Source: CAMLHU01 sp031393795 (GTDB lineage Bacteria; Gemmatimonadota; Gemmatimonadetes; Gemmatimonadales; GWC2-71-9). Taken from it: DNA of 17,576 nucleotides. Positions 15,899-17,576 of the stretch are shown here, piece by piece. The first letter of the stretch is position 1, and each line of letters starts with the position of its first letter. The position numbers were made by a program, and so were the translations under genes. The stretch covers positions 1-17,576 of the forward strand of contig JANMWE010000113.1 of the NCBI GenBank assembly GCA_031393795.1. Direction: 5' to 3'. The notes beneath the pieces are model-generated. The model did not search any database, was not told the origin of the DNA, and worked only from the letters and a program-made list of their open reading frames with translations.

Positions 15899-15960
15899 AA
15901 GTCGTGCCGGAACCAGCATGCAGCCCCACGCCGACAGCCAACAGATTGTGTTTTATGGGG

Positions 15961-16575
15961 TTAGACGCCTACCGTCGAGAGGGCGAGGGAGCGAAAACCG
16001 GCCAAGCGCAGGAAATTGGCCACGATCTGCTTGCCCCCTTCGGTCCCGATCGACTCCGGGTGGAATTGGACCCCCCAGACCGCGAAGCGGGAATGCCGGA
16101 GACCCATGATCTCCTGCCCCCGCGGCCGGTCTCCCGACCAGGCGGTGACCTCGAGCTCCGGGGGGAGACCTTCGGGCGCGACCACAAGGGAGTGGTACCG
16201 CATCGCGGTGAGGGGGGAGGTCATCCCGGCGAAGAGCTCCTCGCCGTTGTGCTCGACCGGCGTGGTCTTCCCGTGCATCAATCGGCCGGCCCGGACCACC
16301 CGCCCGCCGAACGCTTCCCCGATCGCCTGATGGCCGAGGCAGACACCGAAGATCGGCACCCGTCCCGCGGCCCTGCGCACCAGCGGGACACTGATCCCCG
16401 CCTCGAGCGGCGTGCAGGGTCCGGGGGAGATGAGGATCGCCTGGGGTCGCTTGGCCAGCACCTGGTCGACCGAGAGCTGGTCGTTGCGCACGACCACCGG
16501 CTCGACGCCGAGTTCGCCGGCGTACTGGACCAGATTCCAGGTGAAGCTGTCGTAGTTGTCGAGGACGAGGAGCAT
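15961..16575 (-). CDS. trpG: Anthranilate/aminodeoxychorismate synthase glutamine amidotransferase subunit
   Basis: This subunit frees ammonia from glutamine for chorismate amination, making anthranilate (tryptophan) or aminodeoxychorismate (folate). ATG 16575 gives 204 residues starting MLLVLDNYDSFTWNLVQY, the classical TrpG/PabA start. A frame extending to 16701 would translate repeat DNA and is rejected. ISPGPCTP (49-56) is the oxyanion region, Cys79 in GVCLGHQAIGEAFGG is the nucleophile, and His172/Glu174 in QFHPES complete the triad. HGKTTPVEHNGEELFAG also fits. The partner TrpE/PabB subunit is not in the window, so TrpG cannot be separated from PabA; in many bacteria one protein serves both. 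Gap to kdsB: about 93 bp with its own promoter. Confidence 0.93.
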   Translation of the reverse strand: MLLVLDNYDSFTWNLVQYAGELGVEPVVVRNDQLSVDQVLAKRPQAILISPGPCTPLEAGISVPLVRRAAGRVPIFGVCLGHQAIGEAFGGRVVRAGRLMHGKTTPVEHNGEELFAGMTSPLTAMRYHSLVVAPEGLPPELEVTAWSGDRPRGQEIMGLRHSRFAVWGVQFHPESIGTEGGKQIVANFLRLAGFRSLALSTVGV

Positions 16576-16580
16576 GATGA

Positions 16581-16586
16581 ATAGTA
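16581..16586 (-). promoter_or_regulatory. Candidate -10 box of trpG
   Basis: TACTAT on the minus strand ends five bases before the trpG ATG at 16575, the same spacing as at kdsB. No -35 match is seen 16-18 bp upstream, where the sequence is part of a degenerate repeat copy. No Shine-Dalgarno sequence is visible, so a leaderless transcript is possible, but support is weak. Confidence 0.3.
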
Positions 16587-16591
16587 AATCA

Positions 16592-16611
16592 GGCGAGGGG
16601 CCGCCGCCGCG
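16592..16611 (+). repeat. Degenerate half-copy of the 98-bp repeat
   Basis: These 20 bases match positions 1-20 of the repeat unit at 17 places (differences at 2, 11 and 18). The rest of the unit is missing and copy 1 starts 4 bp later. It sits where the trpG -35 region would be. Confidence 0.45.
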
Positions 16612-16615
16612 CCGC

Positions 16616-16713
16616 GCCGAGGGGCGGCCGCCACGGCCGCCCTTTACTCGTGAATCGATCCGCTCAAGAGCGCGTGCGGGCGCGCGCCCCTCGGCGCGCA
16701 TGCGTTGTTATCG
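16616..16713 (+). repeat. 98-bp REP-like repeat, copy 1
   Basis: The unit starts GCCGAGGGGCG, and its inverted copy CGCCCCTCGGC lies at unit positions 70-80. Positions 7-27 form a 9-bp hairpin with loop CCA, followed by TTTACTCGTGAATCGAT. Position 54 is A, so CGCTC (46-50) pairs perfectly with GAGCG (53-57). An 18-bp linker ending TTGTTATCG follows. It differs from copy 4 at only two positions. Confidence 0.9.
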
Positions 16714-16799
16714 GCCGAGGGGCGGCCGCCACGGCCGCCCTTTACTCGTGAATCGATACGCTCAAGGGCGCGCGCGGGCGCGCGCCCCTCGGCGCGCAT
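16714..16799 (+). repeat. 98-bp REP-like repeat, copy 2 (lacks most of the linker)
   Basis: This copy has 86 bp of the unit and stops 3 bp before the stop codon of the transposase gene. Position 54 is G and the 3' half reads as a perfect 10-bp GC hairpin (unit 53-62 with 65-74). It differs from the others at position 45 (A for C). Transcripts of the transposase would run straight into it. Confidence 0.9.
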
Positions 16800-16802
16800 C
16801 CC

Positions 16803-17243
16803 TCACCGGGCATCGATCACCCACGGGTAGTCCTGGATCGCCGGCCAGCGTCGGTGCGGGTTGTCGATCACATATTCAGCGCAGCTCACCGCCTGTTGGG
16901 CTGAGCGCATCCAACGGTCAAAATAGTTGCGCTGCCAAAGAGGTGCCCGCCGACCGTAGCCGCGGCACAGCTCGTGGGAAGACACACTCTTCCATGTCGC
17001 CGCGAGCTGCCGCCCGGGCACTGAGGGGATCGTCGCGGTCAGGACGTGCACATGGTCGTCCATCACTACAGCGGCCAGAAGGCGGCACTGGCCAGGATCG
17101 CTTCGCCGGATCACTTCCAGGACGACCTGCCGTTCGTGGCCAGCGAGCCCAACTTGATCACCGCGCACCCGCCAAGTGAGGCAGACTACCCCTCCGGGAT
17201 ACTCCCAATGGGGCACGACACGACGGCTCGGCAAGGTGAACAT
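16803..17243 (-). CDS. REP-associated tyrosine transposase (RAYT, Y1/IS200-like HUH family)
   Basis: The protein has 146 residues, the usual RAYT size. PGGVVCLTWRV (16-26) fits the first strand of the family. The metal-binding HUH motif is HVH (64-66) within VVMDDHVHVL. PLWQRNYFDRWMR (101-113) and CAEYVIDNPHRRW (121-133) are the typical C-terminal motifs, with Tyr124 as the likely catalytic residue that attacks DNA. All key residues are present, so the gene looks intact. RAYTs bind and cut REP hairpins as single strands, and the flanking repeats are the expected partners. The coding region is visibly less GC-rich than the neighbours around 16860-16930, which suggests acquisition from elsewhere. 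No promoter or Shine-Dalgarno site was recognised. Confidence 0.88.
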   Translation of the reverse strand: MFTLPSRRVVPHWEYPGGVVCLTWRVRGDQVGLAGHERQVVLEVIRRSDPGQCRLLAAVVMDDHVHVLTATIPSVPGRQLAATWKSVSSHELCRGYGRRAPLWQRNYFDRWMRSAQQAVSCAEYVIDNPHRRWPAIQDYPWVIDAR

Positions 17244-17320
17244 GTGCCCAATCTCGCACTCCGAACTTGCACATCCATCACCCAGATCATGCGAGTAGGA
17301 GCCGATCTACGCAGGTCTCA
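17244..17320. other. Spacer between RAYT start codon and repeat copy 3
   Basis: These 77 bp hold no open frame, no recognised promoter and no Shine-Dalgarno sequence. The stretch probably includes the transposase promoter, but nothing matches a consensus well enough to mark. Confidence 0.4.
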
Positions 17321-17418
17321 GCCGAGGGGCGGCCGCCACGGCCGCCCTTTACTCGTGAATCGATCCGCTCAAGGGCGCGCGCGGGCGCGCGCCCCTCGGC
17401 GGGCATGGGTTGCTATCG
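17321..17418 (+). repeat. 98-bp REP-like repeat, copy 3
   Basis: Full-length copy 78 bp upstream of the transposase start. Position 54 is G, so the 3' hairpin is a perfect 10-bp stem as in copy 2. The linker differs from copies 1 and 4 (GGGCATGGGTTGCTATCG). Confidence 0.9.
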
Positions 17419-17516
17419 GCCGAGGGGCGGCCGCCACGGCCGCCCTTTACTCGTGAATCGATCCGCTCAAGAGCGCATGCGGGCGCGCGCCCCTCGGCGC
17501 GCATGCGTTGTTATCA
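17419..17516 (+). repeat. 98-bp REP-like repeat, copy 4
   Basis: Full-length copy directly joined to copy 3. Position 54 is A and position 59 is A, giving GCATGC where copy 1 has GCGTGC. The linker matches copy 1 except for its last base (A for G). Confidence 0.9.
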
Positions 17517-17576
17517 GCCGAGGGGCGGCCGCCACGGCCGCCCTTTACTCGTGAATCGATCCGCTCAAGAGCGCAT
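17517..17576 (+). repeat. 98-bp REP-like repeat, copy 5 (cut by window end)
   Basis: The first 60 bases are identical to copy 4 and directly follow it. The rest lies outside the window, so the array may be longer. Confidence 0.88.

Larger units (their letters stand above)
16592..17576. mobile_element. RAYT transposase gene flanked by 98-bp REP-like direct repeats
   Basis: The locus holds one transposase gene (16803-17243, minus strand). Two complete repeats and a half-copy lie on its 3' side, and two complete repeats plus a cut one lie on its 5' side. All repeats point the same way. RAYT genes are known to be flanked by REP sequences they are thought to spread. The right end of the array is outside the window. 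Confidence 0.75.

Noticed and set aside
15901..15960. Terminator after trpG
   Set aside because: Only a weak CCCCA/TGGGG pairing with a long loop is seen and no T-tract follows it.
16576..16701. 42-residue N-terminal extension of TrpG
   Set aside because: It would translate repeat copy 1 DNA; the family starts at the MLLVLDNYDSF methionine.
16616..17576. CRISPR array suggested by regular repeats
   Set aside because: The period of 98 bp is filled by nearly identical sequence with no unique spacers, and no cas gene is present. The repeats are REP-like and flank a RAYT gene.
16592..17576. Full IS200/IS605 element with tnpB and defined left and right ends
   Set aside because: No tnpB or accessory gene is present, and the protein shows RAYT-type C-terminal motifs instead of those of IS200 TnpA; the repeats are tandem, not single ends.
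1..17576. tRNA, rRNA or riboswitch genes
   Set aside because: I saw no tRNA cloverleaf, rRNA stretch or long structured leader; intergenic spaces are too short except in the repeat region.

Overview
The window comes from a high-GC, LPS-making Gram-negative bacterium. It carries all four Kdo-pathway genes, three LPS-transport (Lpt) genes and the sigma-54 gene. The gene order kdsB-pyrG-kdsA-kdsC-kdsD-lptC-lptA-lptB-rpoN, the very high GC and the form of the Lpt proteins would fit Gemmatimonadota. That assignment is an inference; a deltaproteobacterial relative cannot be excluded by eye.

Left block (1-4392, minus strand): a polysaccharide or surface-glycan operon of four genes joined by 4-nt stop/start overlaps. 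In transcription order these are a polysaccharide-deacetylase-like protein, a family 4 glycosyltransferase, a lysylphosphatidylglycerol-synthase-type flippase-like membrane protein, and a YfhO-like multipass membrane protein that runs off the left edge. Diverging from this operon across only 51 bp is a plus-strand hexapeptide-repeat acyltransferase (4444-5493).

Central block (5514-15867, minus strand): a ten-gene chain kdsB, pyrG, kdsA, kdsC, kdsD, lptC, lptA-like, lptB, rpoN and a membrane-anchored family 2 glycosyltransferase. Most joints are 4-nt overlaps; the only real gap is 50 bp before lptC. KdsD, KdsA and KdsC make Kdo from ribulose-5-phosphate, PyrG supplies CTP, KdsB makes CMP-Kdo, and the Lpt proteins move finished LPS to the outer membrane. 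A near-consensus promoter (TTGACA, 17 bp, TATTTT) sits directly against the kdsB start codon, which implies a leaderless mRNA. Similar geometry is seen at the acyltransferase gene and, more weakly, at trpG.

Right block (15961-17576): a trpG/pabA-type glutamine amidotransferase gene, then a small REP-associated tyrosine transposase (RAYT) embedded in a 98-bp direct repeat array. Two full copies lie on one side of the transposase gene and at least three on the other, all in one orientation, and a degenerate half-copy abuts the trpG promoter. Each repeat has 11-bp terminal inverted repeats and internal hairpins that cannot all form at once. This RAYT/repeat locus is the most unusual part of the window.
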